From the NCBI GenBank assembly GCA_012516785.1, contig JAAYWH010000058.1, positions 1-35,950 of the forward strand: DNA of 35,950 bases, written 5' to 3'. The DNA comes from Methanomicrobiales archaeon (GTDB lineage Archaea > Halobacteriota > Methanomicrobia > Methanomicrobiales > Methanospirillaceae). Below the pieces are notes generated by a model. The model saw only the letters and a list, made by a program, of their open reading frames with translations. It did not search any database and was not told the origin of the DNA. A program made the translations under genes and the position numbers. Numbering within the stretch: position 1 is the first letter of the stretch; each line of letters begins with the position of its first letter. Shown here piece after piece: positions 1 to 8,246 of the stretch.

Positions 1-1
1 C

Positions 2-1858
2 ACGGTAAGTGCAGAGCTGAACCTCAACAAGATCAAGGACAACTACAAGGCCCCTGATGGCACTGACTACAGCGGCAAGACCGTGACTGCACTCAAGACG
101 ATTGCGATCACCGGTGACACCGTGAAGATCGAGGCCAGCAAGGATACCGTTGTTCGCGGAAACCAGTTCTCCGTGACCGTCACGGGCAGGGCTAACGAGT
201 TCTACTACGTGTGGGTCAAGGGAACGAGCTCCATGACCGGTGGTTCGGGAGACCAGCCGCCAATCATGGCAGCGAGCCAGGACAATGTCGCGAACGACCC
301 GGTAGCCGGACCGTATACCATCGGTTCCTATGTCTATGAGGGTGGCGCAGGCAAGACCATCAAGCAGGATGTTGCAACCGGACCTGACAATGGTGTCTAT
401 TACTATGCAAAGATCAAGACATCAGCCAGCGGAACCCGTACCGTCGGATTCCTGACGGGCGCCAACACTGACGACAAGAAGTACACCATCCGTGTTGAGA
501 ACAACTTCGGTGGCCAGTACAAGTCAGACGAGGTCGATGTGAAGGTTGAGAAGGGAACTGTTACCGTTGTTGCAGCAGGCGACCAGAGCTACTTCCTCGG
601 ACAGGAGGTCAAACTCTCCGGTACCAACTCTGAGACTGACAACGTCTACCTGTTCATCACCGGTCCGAACCTGCCCGCCAACGGTGGACTTCTGACCGAC
701 CCGAGGTCACCTGTCTGTGGCTCCTGCACTCCCCCGGTATTCACCGTTACTGACGTGAACGATGACAACACCTGGGAGTACAAGTGGCAGACCGCCAACC
801 TCAACATCGATGCAGGGACCTACACCGTCTATGCAGTCGCAACCCCGAACGACAAGTCCCAGCTGTCCGATGCCCAGTACGGCACCGTTTCAGTCATCAT
901 CAGGAAGCCGTTCGTAACTGCCCAGGCATCCCAGAGCACCGTTGCCCAGGGTGACGACATGTATGTCCGTGGTGTTGCAGAAGGCGACCCCTCACAGGGA
1001 GTAGCTATCTGGGTCATGGGCAAGAACTTCGTTGCCTACAACACCGAAGCCGTGAATGATGACGGCACATTCGAATACGAAGTCGATGGTGGCATGACCT
1101 CAGGCATGACCAGCGGCCAGTATTTCGTCGTCGTTCAGCATCCGATGTACAACGATGAGCTTGATGTTTATCCCCAGGCGAATGGCGGCTACACATACCG
1201 CTATGTTGTCGGACCCTACCCAACCGCGAACTCCGTACTCTTCACCCTTGAGGGGCCAGGCAGCCTGCAGGGATCTGATGCGGCGAACGCACTCACCGTA
1301 GCTCTCGACAACTCGATGGTTGACGATACCTACACGAAGCTCCAGTTCCTGATCGAAGTGCCGGAGATCAACATTCTCCCGGTCCCCGAAGCAATGATTG
1401 GAGACAAGTTCGAGATCAAGGGAACCACCAACCTGGCTGTCGATGACGAGCTGCTCGTTGAGGTCTACTCCTCATCATTCGGACCGACTGAAAAGACCCA
1501 GACCGGCGAATTCAGCGGCTCTTCAGGTACCGTAAAGGTTGTCAAGGGAACCGAGGGCTTCAACGTATGGTCCTTCCCGATTGACACTACTACCTTCAAG
1601 CCCGATGAGTATATCGCCTCAGTCTCGGCCATCGGCCTCCAGAGTGCCAACGATGTGACTGCCACCACGCTGTTCAACGTAGTTGAATTCGTGCCGACCA
1701 CCGTGCCGACCACCGTGCCGCCGACCACTGTTGTGAACACAACCGTGCCGACCACTGTGCCGACCACTGTGCCGCCAACCACCACTCCCGGATTCGGTGC
1801 ACTTGTTGCGCTGATCGGGCTTGGAGCAGTGGCATTCCTCATCGTGCGCAAGCACTAA
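2..1858 (+). CDS. S-layer-type surface glycoprotein with PGF-CTERM anchor (5' truncated)
   Basis: The frame is open from the first complete codon at position 2, so the gene starts upstream of the window; the GTG near 83 is an internal valine codon. About 618 residues remain. They are rich in Thr, Val, Asp and Gly and look like repeated Ig-like or beta-sandwich domains, as in methanogen S-layer glycoproteins. The C-terminus holds a Pro/Thr linker (about 1690-1786), then PGFGALVALIGLGAVAFLIV and the basic tail RKH. This is the PGF-CTERM tripartite signal (PGF motif, transmembrane helix, basic tail) which archaeosortase ArtA is known to process in other archaea. The protein is therefore expected at the cell surface, lipid-anchored after cleavage and probably glycosylated on the Thr-rich linker. 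The S-layer role is inferred from composition and sorting signal; another large adhesin-like surface protein is possible. Confidence 0.85.
   Translation, partial: TVSAELNLNKIKDNYKAPDGTDYSGKTVTALKTIAITGDTVKIEASKDTVVRGNQFSVTVTGRANEFYYVWVKGTSSMTGGSGDQPPIMAASQDNVANDPVAGPYTIGSYVYEGGAGKTIKQDVATGPDNGVYYYAKIKTSASGTRTVGFLTGANTDDKKYTIRVENNFGGQYKSDEVDVKVEKGTVTVVAAGDQSYFLGQEVKLSGTNSETDNVYLFITGPNLPANGGLLTDPRSPVCGSCTPPVFTVTDVNDDNTWEYKWQTANLNIDAGTYTVYAVATPNDKSQLSDAQYGTVSVIIRKPFVTAQASQSTVAQGDDMYVRGVAEGDPSQGVAIWVMGKNFVAYNTEAVNDDGTFEYEVDGGMTSGMTSGQYFVVVQHPMYNDELDVYPQANGGYTYRYVVGPYPTANSVLFTLEGPGSLQGSDAANALTVALDNSMVDDTYTKLQFLIEVPEINILPVPEAMIGDKFEIKGTTNLAVDDELLVEVYSSSFGPTEKTQTGEFSGSSGTVKVVKGTEGFNVWSFPIDTTTFKPDEYIASVSAIGLQSANDVTATTLFNVVEFVPTTVPTTVPPTTVVNTTVPTTVPTTVPPTTTPGFGALVALIGLGAVAFLIVRKH
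1690..1786 (+). repeat. Short tandem repeats encoding the Pro/Thr linker
   Basis: Imperfect copies of the 12-base unit GTGCCGACCACC (third-position variant ACT) are arranged in two blocks separated by a Val-Val-Asn-Thr interruption. They encode Val-Pro-Thr-Thr repeats between the folded ectodomain and the PGF-CTERM helix of the surface protein. Such near-identical units are prone to slippage, so linker length could vary between strains. Confidence 0.85.
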
Positions 1859-1860
1859 AC

Positions 1861-1885
1861 ACAAAAATCCCCTTTTTTCTGGCAT
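1861..1885 (+). terminator. T-tract terminator after the surface-protein gene
   Basis: A run of six T residues (1873-1878) preceded by four C residues lies about 15 bases after the stop codon. Archaeal RNA polymerase terminates at oligo-T tracts without needing a hairpin. The rest of the gap to position 2137 shows only short palindromes (for example ATACCC-CC-GGGTAT at 1927-1940) and no credible ORF. Confidence 0.5.
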
Positions 1886-2137
1886 CCTTCCGATTGATTG
1901 GTACTCTTTTCCCGGCTTCTCTATCGATACCCCCGGGTATGCCAGAATGAGGAAGAATAGCATTGCACTACCCGTTGGGTGGCGGTTTCAATACAGGGAA
2001 TCCAGCACGGAGAACTGGAATCCGACATAAAAAAGAGCATATAGGGGCATCTCCCAGATGATTATAGTATTGGCTGAACAATCCGGGAGCATCTCATTCA
2101 TCTCCCCTGGATGTGGTGTGGCCAGGATCTGCAAACC

Positions 2138-3664
2138 ATGAAGCTGAGTGTCAAGTTGATTGATATCGGGACAAAAGAGGTCCTCCTGAATAGTGGCGAT
2201 GCACGGAACATCGGAGTCCTTGCGGGCGACCGGGTACAGATCCTCAACCAGAAGACCGGAGTCTCAATAGCGGCCTTTGTTGATACCACGACATCGCTTA
2301 TCCCGGAAGGGGTTGTCGGAATTTACCGAATCACGAATGAGAAGCTGGGTGTGGAAGAGGGATCTTCAGTAGAGGTCAGGCTGGCAGAACGACCGGTTTC
2401 CCTGCAGTTTATCCGGAAAAAGATGGACGGTATCCGGCTGACAAAAGAGGAGACCTACGAGATTGTAAAGGACGTCGTGAACGAAGACCTTACTCCTGCT
2501 GAACTCACCGCCTATATCACCGCCTGTTACATCAACTCCATGGACATGGACGAGGTGGAACATCTCACCCGTGCGATGGTGGATACCGGGGAACGACTCA
2601 CGTTCCATACCCATCCGATCATCGATAAACATTCCATTGGAGGTGTTCCTGGCAACAAGATCTCACTCATCGTGGTCCCGGTAATTGCCGCTTGCGGCCT
2701 GAAGATCCCCAAGACCAGTTCCCGGGCGATAACAGGAGCAGGAGGTACCGCTGACCTTATGGAGGTTCTAGCCCCTGTCGAGTTTTCAGCAGCAGAAGTC
2801 CAGAGTATGACCCTGAAAGTCGGGGGGACGATTGTCTGGGGTGGTGCAACAAACATCGCTCCTGCAGATGATCACATCATCATCCAGGAATACCCGTTCA
2901 AGATCGATGCCCGTGGCCAGATGCTCGCCAGCGTAATGGCAAAAAAGTTTGCGGTGGGAGCTGACCTTGTTGTGATCGATATTCCGGTAGGAGAGCATGC
3001 GAAAGTCCCCAATGTTCAGGAGGGGAGGAAACTTGCCAGGGAATTCATTGACATTGGTGAACGGCTGAACATGCGTGTTGAATGTGCACTGACCTACGGG
3101 GACTCTCCCGTGGGAAGGAGCATAGGCCCGAACCTTGAAGTGAACGAAGCACTGCGGATCCTTGAAGGAAGTGATGAGCCTGGCTCCCTGCTCCAGAAGA
3201 GTATTGCCATTGCCGGTATCGCCCTTGAAATGTCCGGCAAGGCACCCCGTGGCATGGGGAGTAAGATGGCTCTTGACGTCATCAAGAAAGGCGATGCCCT
3301 GAAAAAATTCAAGGAGATTATTGCCATCCAGGGTGGTGATCCAAACGTGAAAGCTGCCGATATCGTTCCCGGGAAATACGAATTTGTCGTCAATGCACCG
3401 TCCGATGGCTATGTGATAGAGATGAACAACAAGTCACTCATCAGTCTCGCACGATCTGCAGGAGCACCCCATGATCACGGTGCAGGGATCCTCCTCCATG
3501 CCAAGAAGGGAAGCAGGGTGGAGAAGGGAGAACCCATTTTCACGATCTATGCTGAGCGGAGCTGGCGACTCCAGAATGCTGTCGAGGACGGACGCCGCCT
3601 TATGCCGGTCCTTGTTGAAGGGATGCTCCTTGACCGGGTCCCGCATGAGTTAAAATGGGAATGA
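2138..3664 (+). CDS. deoA: AMP phosphorylase (thymidine phosphorylase family)
   Basis: Archaeal AMP phosphorylase converts AMP (and CMP or UMP) plus phosphate to the free base and ribose-1,5-bisphosphate; in archaea this feeds R15P isomerase and form III RubisCO. The 508-residue product has the three-part family layout. An archaeal-type N-terminal extension occupies about residues 1-80, followed by the alpha domain and then the phosphate-binding signature [14 protein letters not shown] and the loop [20 protein letters not shown]-terminal alpha/beta domain ([34 protein letters not shown]) follows. The ATG at 2138 ([11 protein letters not shown]) was chosen because it matches the usual family start; an in-frame ATG at 2111 would add nine residues that look non-coding. 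The neighbours are surface-protein genes on both sides, so it is probably transcribed alone. Neither R15P isomerase nor RubisCO lies in the window. Confidence 0.93.
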   Translation: MKLSVKLIDIGTKEVLLNSGDARNIGVLAGDRVQILNQKTGVSIAAFVDTTTSLIPEGVVGIYRITNEKLGVEEGSSVEVRLAERPVSLQFIRKKMDGIRLTKEETYEIVKDVVNEDLTPAELTAYITACYINSMDMDEVEHLTRAMVDTGERLTFHTHPIIDKHSIGGVPGNKISLIVVPVIAACGLKIPKTSSRAITGAGGTADLMEVLAPVEFSAAEVQSMTLKVGGTIVWGGATNIAPADDHIIIQEYPFKIDARGQMLASVMAKKFAVGADLVVIDIPVGEHAKVPNVQEGRKLAREFIDIGERLNMRVECALTYGDSPVGRSIGPNLEVNEALRILEGSDEPGSLLQKSIAIAGIALEMSGKAPRGMGSKMALDVIKKGDALKKFKEIIAIQGGDPNVKAADIVPGKYEFVVNAPSDGYVIEMNNKSLISLARSAGAPHDHGAGILLHAKKGSRVEKGEPIFTIYAERSWRLQNAVEDGRRLMPVLVEGMLLDRVPHELKWE

Positions 3665-3750
3665 GAAGGAGACTCCCAATTCCGTACCTTTCTTTTCCTT
3701 CATCACTGACGACAACCACTATTATAACAGAGCACCTCTGATATCAGACT

Positions 3751-5139
3751 ATGCAGAGATACGGAGTGACTCTCTTCATTGCAATCTTCATGCTCCTCAT
3801 CATGACTGTGACATCCTGCGGGGCAGTTGTGATTATCCAGGTGATAGAAAAGGACGATTTTATCGCTCCAGTCCAGGGTGCTCTTGTTTATTCCAATGGT
3901 ACCCCGATAGGAAAAACCGATGAGGAAGGATTGCTCCAAGTCCTGTCTCCAGCCAGTGATTCGGTGCCACTGAGAGTGGAAAAGTCTGGGTATGATACCT
4001 GGGAGGGGTCTATCGGACCAAAAACTGATGAGCTTCTCGTAGAATTGCAGAAGGGAGAGCTCTCCCTTTCAGTCCACCTGTACGATGCCGACACTATGGA
4101 TCCCCTGGCAGGGGTGAATGTGACCCTTGAAGGGGAGGTGGCCCCCACATCTGTCGTCTCAGACCAGAATGGCACTGCGGTGTTTCCGGTTCAGGCAAAG
4201 GGATCCTACCAGATCAGAGCAGAGGCAGAACAGTATCAGCCGGTCAGTATGGAGGTTGAAGCTGGGTTCGCTGACAAAGAGGTCCAGGTTATGCTCTTCA
4301 GGGGGGATCGTTTCTCACTCGTGATAAAGGATGGAGAGTCGGGTGAAACGCTGCAGGGGGCCAGGGTCTTCGTTGAAGGCATTGAGAGGGGGACGTCGGA
4401 CTCCAGGGGGATACTGAACCTGCCGATGCCCAGAGACAAGGTATATCTGATCAGGGTAGTGATGGACGGATACCAGGAATACAACGGCCATCAGATTGTG
4501 AGGAGCGATACGGCATTCCTCACGATATCGCTCGTCAAAGCGCCTTTCACGGTCTTCGTCTCTGTCTCTAATGAAGATGCAGAGCCGGTGAATGGCGCTC
4601 TGGTCCTGGTCAATAGTACTCCTATGGGAAGGACGGGCCGTAATGGACGTCTGGTTCTGATGAATCTCACTGCTGGACTCTATCAGGTGGATATTCAGCA
4701 TCCTGACTATATTCCCACACAGCATATGATCACGGTGGCCACACAGGGAGAGGATATCACCACCGAGCTGATGTATCGGCAGGAAAATCGAACTATTAAA
4801 ACGGTTGAAGGTCCGGGAAGCCCGGTTACCGGTGTCAGCATCAGCGTGAATAGTCAGGAAGAAGGGAGTACTGGTGAATCAGGTACACTTGCTGTAACGC
4901 TTCGAATGAATCAGAATTACACGATAACTGCAGAGAAAGACGGGTATCGTCCGGTTGTCATTGAACAGATGTTCAGTTCTGCTGACGGCGCCTCGGTGAT
5001 TACCATCCCGATGGAACAGGAGTACAACTGGTTATTCCTTGGCGCTGCAGGGATTGGGATCATTGTCATCGTCTTGGGTATCCTGCTCTTCTGGAGACGA
5101 ACCCACATCAGTTCTCATGGAAAAGGGGGAGGGCTTTAA
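3751..5139 (+). CDS. Membrane-anchored surface protein with repeated carboxypeptidase regulatory-like domains
   Basis: The product has 462 residues. The N-terminus (about residues 5-28) is a hydrophobic signal or anchor segment. Next come about five beta-sandwich repeats with a recurring pattern of the type (G)ALVxxNGTPIGKTDEEG followed by a turn and 'xxGYD/YQ' ends, for example at residues 43-100, 102-180, 185-260 and 265-345. These resemble the carboxypeptidase regulatory-like or PEGA-like domains common on methanogen cell surfaces. A single transmembrane helix at about 427-449 precedes a short basic tail. The topology implies a large extracytoplasmic region anchored at one or both ends. 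A TATA-like element (CTATTATAAC, about 3719-3728) lies upstream. No enzymatic motif was seen, so a structural, adhesive or peptidoglycan-independent envelope role is inferred only from architecture. Confidence 0.75.
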   Translation: MQRYGVTLFIAIFMLLIMTVTSCGAVVIIQVIEKDDFIAPVQGALVYSNGTPIGKTDEEGLLQVLSPASDSVPLRVEKSGYDTWEGSIGPKTDELLVELQKGELSLSVHLYDADTMDPLAGVNVTLEGEVAPTSVVSDQNGTAVFPVQAKGSYQIRAEAEQYQPVSMEVEAGFADKEVQVMLFRGDRFSLVIKDGESGETLQGARVFVEGIERGTSDSRGILNLPMPRDKVYLIRVVMDGYQEYNGHQIVRSDTAFLTISLVKAPFTVFVSVSNEDAEPVNGALVLVNSTPMGRTGRNGRLVLMNLTAGLYQVDIQHPDYIPTQHMITVATQGEDITTELMYRQENRTIKTVEGPGSPVTGVSISVNSQEEGSTGESGTLAVTLRMNQNYTITAEKDGYRPVVIEQMFSSADGASVITIPMEQEYNWLFLGAAGIGIIVIVLGILLFWRRTHISSHGKGGGL

Positions 5140-5179
5140 CTCTTCCCCAGGATTACCCGTCCCGGTGTTCCCTCAAGGT

Positions 5180-5206
5180 GACACCCGGTGTCTGATATCT
5201 TTTTCT
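5180..5206 (+). terminator. Hairpin plus T-rich tract
   Basis: GACACC (5180-5185) and GGTGTC (5187-5192) form a perfect stem around one base, followed by a T-rich run (5198-5206). It lies about 40 bases after the surface-protein stop codon and is a plausible transcript end. Confidence 0.5.
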
Positions 5207-5488
5207 TCTGACTATCGGGAGGTAGTGGGGAAATGCAGGCTCTTCGCGGTTCTGGTGGCGAACCAAAGATAAACCATATTATTCCGTAGGGCTATCTGCC
5301 CCCACACTCCACTCTGATGCACCCGACTCCCCTGAAGAGCGCCATTGCAGCTGTTCATTCAGCATCTTTTCCCCCGGATAAAATTCCGGGCTGGTTTCCT
5401 ACCTATCATGCTGGCAGGCAGAAAAGGAATTAAAAGAATCACTTTCACTGGAGAGGATCCGTGCATTCCGGGTGATATTCCAGAGTGC
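5207..5488. other. Intergenic stretch without a credible gene
   Basis: No ORF here has a convincing start, ribosome-binding site or recognisable product. The stretch contains a perfect 6-bp inverted repeat CCCGGA-TAAAAT-TCCGGG (5373-5390). Open frames that run into the tRNA gene are by-products of that gene. Confidence 0.6.
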
Positions 5489-5493
5489 AAAAA
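5489..5493 (-). terminator. T5 tract downstream of tRNA-Arg
   Basis: Read on the minus strand, five T residues about 38 bases beyond the mature tRNA 3' end form the first oligo-T run after the gene and a likely stop for its transcript. Confidence 0.4.
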
Positions 5494-5530
5494 GAGGCGC
5501 AGAGCAGGGAAAGGCCTGACGAGTGGCAAG

Positions 5531-5602
5531 CGGACCCAGCGGGAATTGAACCCGCGTCCCTGGGTCCGAAGCCCAGGAGGATGTCCTCTACCCCATGGAT
5601 CC
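5531..5602 (-). tRNA. tRNA-Arg (anticodon TCG)
   Basis: The minus strand folds into a complete 72-base cloverleaf. The acceptor GGATCCA pairs with TGGGTCC, and the discriminator is G. T8 and the D-arm GGGT/TCCT with A14, G18-G19 and A21 are present. The anticodon stem CTGGG/CCCAG encloses loop CTTCGGA, giving anticodon TCG, which reads CGA and possibly other CGN codons. The T-arm GCGGG-TTCAATT-CCCGC is canonical. CCA is not encoded, as is common in archaea, and there is no intron. The gene is divergent from dut, and both promoters must lie in the roughly 57 bases between them. Confidence 0.95.
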
Positions 5603-5625
5603 GTCCATCTCATTGGTATCATAAG

Positions 5626-5633
5626 ATATTAAG
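5626..5633 (-). promoter_or_regulatory. TATA-like box for tRNA-Arg
   Basis: On the minus strand CTTAATAT lies about 24-31 bases upstream of the mature tRNA 5' end, the normal archaeal TATA spacing. The same AT-rich block sits about 27-34 bases before the dut ATG at 5660, so it may serve both directions, and the dut transcript may be leaderless. Confidence 0.5.
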
Positions 5634-5659
5634 CATTTTCCGGGCTAGTATTGTACGAG

Positions 5660-6097
5660 ATGATACTCTCTTCAGAGGAAATTCAGAGAAGGCTGGGAGA
5701 TCAGAGCCTGAACGGAGATCTTGTCATCACGCCCTACGGGAGTGAGTGTCAGCAGCCCGCTTCCTATGACCTGAGGGTTGCTGAAGATACCGAGCTGAAA
5801 CCGGGTATCTGTACCCTCACCCATACCCTTGAACGGGTAGAGCTCCCGGCCGACATCGCTGCCACCATCCGGACCCGTTCTTCGTATGGTCGTCGGGGTC
5901 TGCTGGTCACGGCGGGATTTGTCGACCCCGGATTCCGTGGCCAACTTACGCTCGGCCTGGTAAATATGGGTCAGGAAGTGATCCATCTTAAGCGGCATGA
6001 TCGGGTCGTCCAGCTGATCCTTCACCAGGTTATTGGCGCCGGGCAGACGTATGAGGGGAGATATCAGGACAGCAGCGGGGTTGTCAGGGCCCGGTGA
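5660..6097 (+). CDS. dut: dUTP diphosphatase, archaeal dCTP-deaminase-like family
   Basis: The enzyme hydrolyses dUTP to dUMP and pyrophosphate, keeping uracil out of DNA and supplying dUMP for dTMP synthesis. The 145-residue product is the length of archaeal dUTPases and shorter than true dCTP deaminases (about 190). Family motifs are visible: QQPASYDLRV, TLERVELPADIAATIRTRSSYGRRG and AGFVDPGFRGQLTLGLVNMG. In dCTP deaminases the catalytic Glu follows the last motif as 'TLE'; here the position is Gly ('LTLG'), while the Asp of VDPG used for nucleotide hydrolysis is kept. This favours dUTPase over deaminase activity. I chose the ATG at 5660 (MILSSEEI, the family's usual beginning) over the upstream TTG at 5651. 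The stop is one base before the nrpR ATG, suggesting co-transcription. Confidence 0.85.
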   Translation: MILSSEEIQRRLGDQSLNGDLVITPYGSECQQPASYDLRVAEDTELKPGICTLTHTLERVELPADIAATIRTRSSYGRRGLLVTAGFVDPGFRGQLTLGLVNMGQEVIHLKRHDRVVQLILHQVIGAGQTYEGRYQDSSGVVRAR

Positions 6098-6098
6098 T

Positions 6099-7052
6099 AT
6101 GATGATACGGACTGAACGGAAATATATCGAGATTCTGAGAATATTAAAAGAACATCAGGAACCGATGGGAGCAAAGAGGCTCTCTGAGCTGATGGCCGAG
6201 CGTGGATTTGTGCTGAGTGACCGGGCAGTCCAGTATTATCTCCGCTATCTCGATGAAATGGGTTTCACCGAGAAAGTTGGTAACATGGGCCGCATCCTCA
6301 CCCCTTACGGCATGAATGAAACAGAGAGTGCCCTTGTAGGGGAGAGGATTGGGTTCATCATATCACGGCTTGAGCGCCTTGCGTTCAGAAGCACGTTTGA
6401 TCCGGTTACCCAGACCGGTGATGTGGCCTACAACCTTTCTGTTGTTCCTGAAGAGAGGTTTGACGAGGTTCTCAATGCCTTTGATGCTGTTGCTGCTGCC
6501 CGGTGTGGTTTTTTCTCGTCATATCGGGTGCTTGACAATGACTCCCGTGTCCCTGAAGGCAGTGTGGGAATCATAACCGTTTGCAGCATCACGATGGATG
6601 GGGTCTTCCAGAACAGGGGTATCCCCGTACATATGGCCTTTGGTGGCAGGCTTTCCATCGAACATGGCGAACCCATACGGTTTGTCGATCTGATCGGATA
6701 CCGGGGAACAACAATTGATCCGCTCCAGCTGTTCATCTCTGCAGGATTGACTTCAGTGGGATCTATGATCGCCACCGGGACGGGCATTGCCCTTGCAAAC
6801 GTCCGGGAGGTACCGGCAGCAGCAGAAAGCCAGGTGCGCGAGACGGTCGCGCAGATGCGGAAGAGTGGATTCGTATTTCCCGTCATCATGGGGCCCGCCC
6901 CGTTCAACCTTCCCTCAGATCCATATCGGATTTCCCTCGTCTCTTATTCGGGGATGAACTTCGTGGCAAGTGTCTTTGAGAAAAAAATCCCTATCAGGAC
7001 CGAGATCGGTGCAGGCAACATCCCATTTTCAAGAATTATGCCGCCTAATTGA
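6099..7052 (+). CDS. nrpR: NrpR-type nitrogen repressor (one winged helix, one NrpR/DUF128 domain)
   Basis: NrpR represses nif, glnA and other nitrogen genes in methanogens and is released by 2-oxoglutarate. The 317-residue product has an N-terminal winged helix (about residues 1-75, with RTERKYIEILRILKEHQEP and LSDRAVQYYLRYLDEMG). One DUF128/NrpR regulatory domain (about 80-310) follows, with GSVGIITVCSITMDGVF, a GIPVHMAFGGRLSIE segment, and an ending EIGAGNIPFSRIMPP. In Methanosarcina this layout corresponds to NrpRI, which pairs with NrpRII (two DUF128 domains); in Methanococcus one chain carries both DUF128 domains. A partner is not in this window. The start is the ATG at 6099, one base after dut; the frame extends upstream but would overlap dut. 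I saw no clear GGAA-N6-TTCC or GGTA-N6-TACC operator in front of nearby genes. Confidence 0.9.
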   Translation: MMIRTERKYIEILRILKEHQEPMGAKRLSELMAERGFVLSDRAVQYYLRYLDEMGFTEKVGNMGRILTPYGMNETESALVGERIGFIISRLERLAFRSTFDPVTQTGDVAYNLSVVPEERFDEVLNAFDAVAAARCGFFSSYRVLDNDSRVPEGSVGIITVCSITMDGVFQNRGIPVHMAFGGRLSIEHGEPIRFVDLIGYRGTTIDPLQLFISAGLTSVGSMIATGTGIALANVREVPAAAESQVRETVAQMRKSGFVFPVIMGPAPFNLPSDPYRISLVSYSGMNFVASVFEKKIPIRTEIGAGNIPFSRIMPPN

Positions 7053-7073
7053 TCCTATGATACAAAAGAAGGC

Positions 7074-8246
7074 TCACTCTGCTATCCCGTGGCTCTGGGA
7101 CAGGATTTTTTCATCACGGATTGCCCGAAGTGAATCAACCCGGGCAATATGTGAAAAACCAGACAGGATTACGGCCACTCCTACGAAACGACTATTTTTT
7201 ATCGGGTAATCGCCGGAACGTACCTCGAAACCACTGATATTGACATCTATCCAGTGTCTGAATGCCATATACCCCCTCATGTTCAGCTCATGGGACGGGC
7301 CAGCAATGAGGATCAGTGCCTTTTCTGCATCGGCGATGTTACAGGAGACTGACATCTCCTCAAGCACCGCCCTCTTGCCAAGGGCGATGATTCTTGCCGC
7401 TTTTTCATGGCTCTCATCAACAGAATGGCCTGCGGGACGCAATCTCCGGATAAGGTCGGGAGAAACTGCAGAGATGGGATCCCGTGCAAACCCTATTGCT
7501 GCCAGACCACAACCCCGAAGCGTATTCACAATCTCCCCTGCATCAAGGGCGACCTCCCCCACTTCAGAACCGGGACGCTCACTCACCTCTCCTGCCCGCA
7601 AAATGAGACTGATCCATCTTCCAATAACGTGGTTGACACCCTCATATCCTGATGTGATTGCTGCCAGGGGAATGCTCTGAGATCGCTTGAAAGGGAGCGG
7701 TACCGCCTCAGTGTGCTGGATTACCTGGAGGTCTGGATCATTTGCCACCTTTGCGATCCATTTCTCGTTATCGAACAGGAGCACCCCATCCATTATCCCT
7801 GAGAGGGCATCGATCTGGTTGGCTGCCTGTATGCGGACTTCCTCTGCTTCAGCTTCACGTGGAAGAGTAAACAGGCCGAAGACCGGTTCAACCATCGTTT
7901 TCCGGATACTCAATATGAGGGAGGGAGCTAGCCCGGCCATAGTCCCCCCAAGACCCAGACAGATTATCAAAGCATCGATATCACCGTGATCAAGGGACTG
8001 GAGCCTGGCAATAATCTCATCATTGGGCAGACGTGTGGGAGTTTTCTCATCATGGTTCGGTTCGAGTGTCTTCGAAAAAAAGAGGTTCTCTTTTGGGAGT
8101 GCTCTCAGGGTGGTTAATGATGAGGCATCGCTATCTATGGCAATTCCATCGGTGCAGCGTAAGGAGGAGGATTTCTTGTCATCATCATAGATGGCGTCAG
8201 CAATCCGGCAGCCTGCTCCGCCGATACCGACAATCAATACTCTCAA
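7074..8246 (-). CDS. FtsZ/CetZ-like tubulin-superfamily protein with degenerate GTPase motifs
   Basis: The 390-residue product begins LIVGIGGAGCRIADAI, the nucleotide-binding N-terminus of FtsZ and CetZ proteins. The tubulin signature GGTGTG appears as GGTMAG (residues 100-105 in CLGLGGTMAG). The T7 catalytic loop, N-x-D-x-x-D in FtsZ, aligns with ALDAGEI (about 233-239), retaining one Asp, with Glu for the second and no Asn. The C-terminal domain shows VRSGDYPIKNSRFVGVAVIL, typical of the FtsZ/CetZ C-terminal half. It is therefore in the superfamily, but its ability to bind and hydrolyse GTP or to polymerise is uncertain. CetZ proteins act in cell shape and FtsZ in division. The start codon is TTG (8244-8246) with a GGGGT about nine bases upstream. 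It converges on nrpR (21 bases apart) and is divergent from mer. Confidence 0.75.
   Translation of the reverse strand: MRVLIVGIGGAGCRIADAIYDDDKKSSSLRCTDGIAIDSDASSLTTLRALPKENLFFSKTLEPNHDEKTPTRLPNDEIIARLQSLDHGDIDALIICLGLGGTMAGLAPSLILSIRKTMVEPVFGLFTLPREAEAEEVRIQAANQIDALSGIMDGVLLFDNEKWIAKVANDPDLQVIQHTEAVPLPFKRSQSIPLAAITSGYEGVNHVIGRWISLILRAGEVSERPGSEVGEVALDAGEIVNTLRGCGLAAIGFARDPISAVSPDLIRRLRPAGHSVDESHEKAARIIALGKRAVLEEMSVSCNIADAEKALILIAGPSHELNMRGYMAFRHWIDVNISGFEVRSGDYPIKNSRFVGVAVILSGFSHIARVDSLRAIRDEKILSQSHGIAE

Noticed and set aside
5345-5632. Open frames on both strands over the tRNA-Arg gene
   Set aside because: They cover a clear tRNA cloverleaf and have no features of their own.
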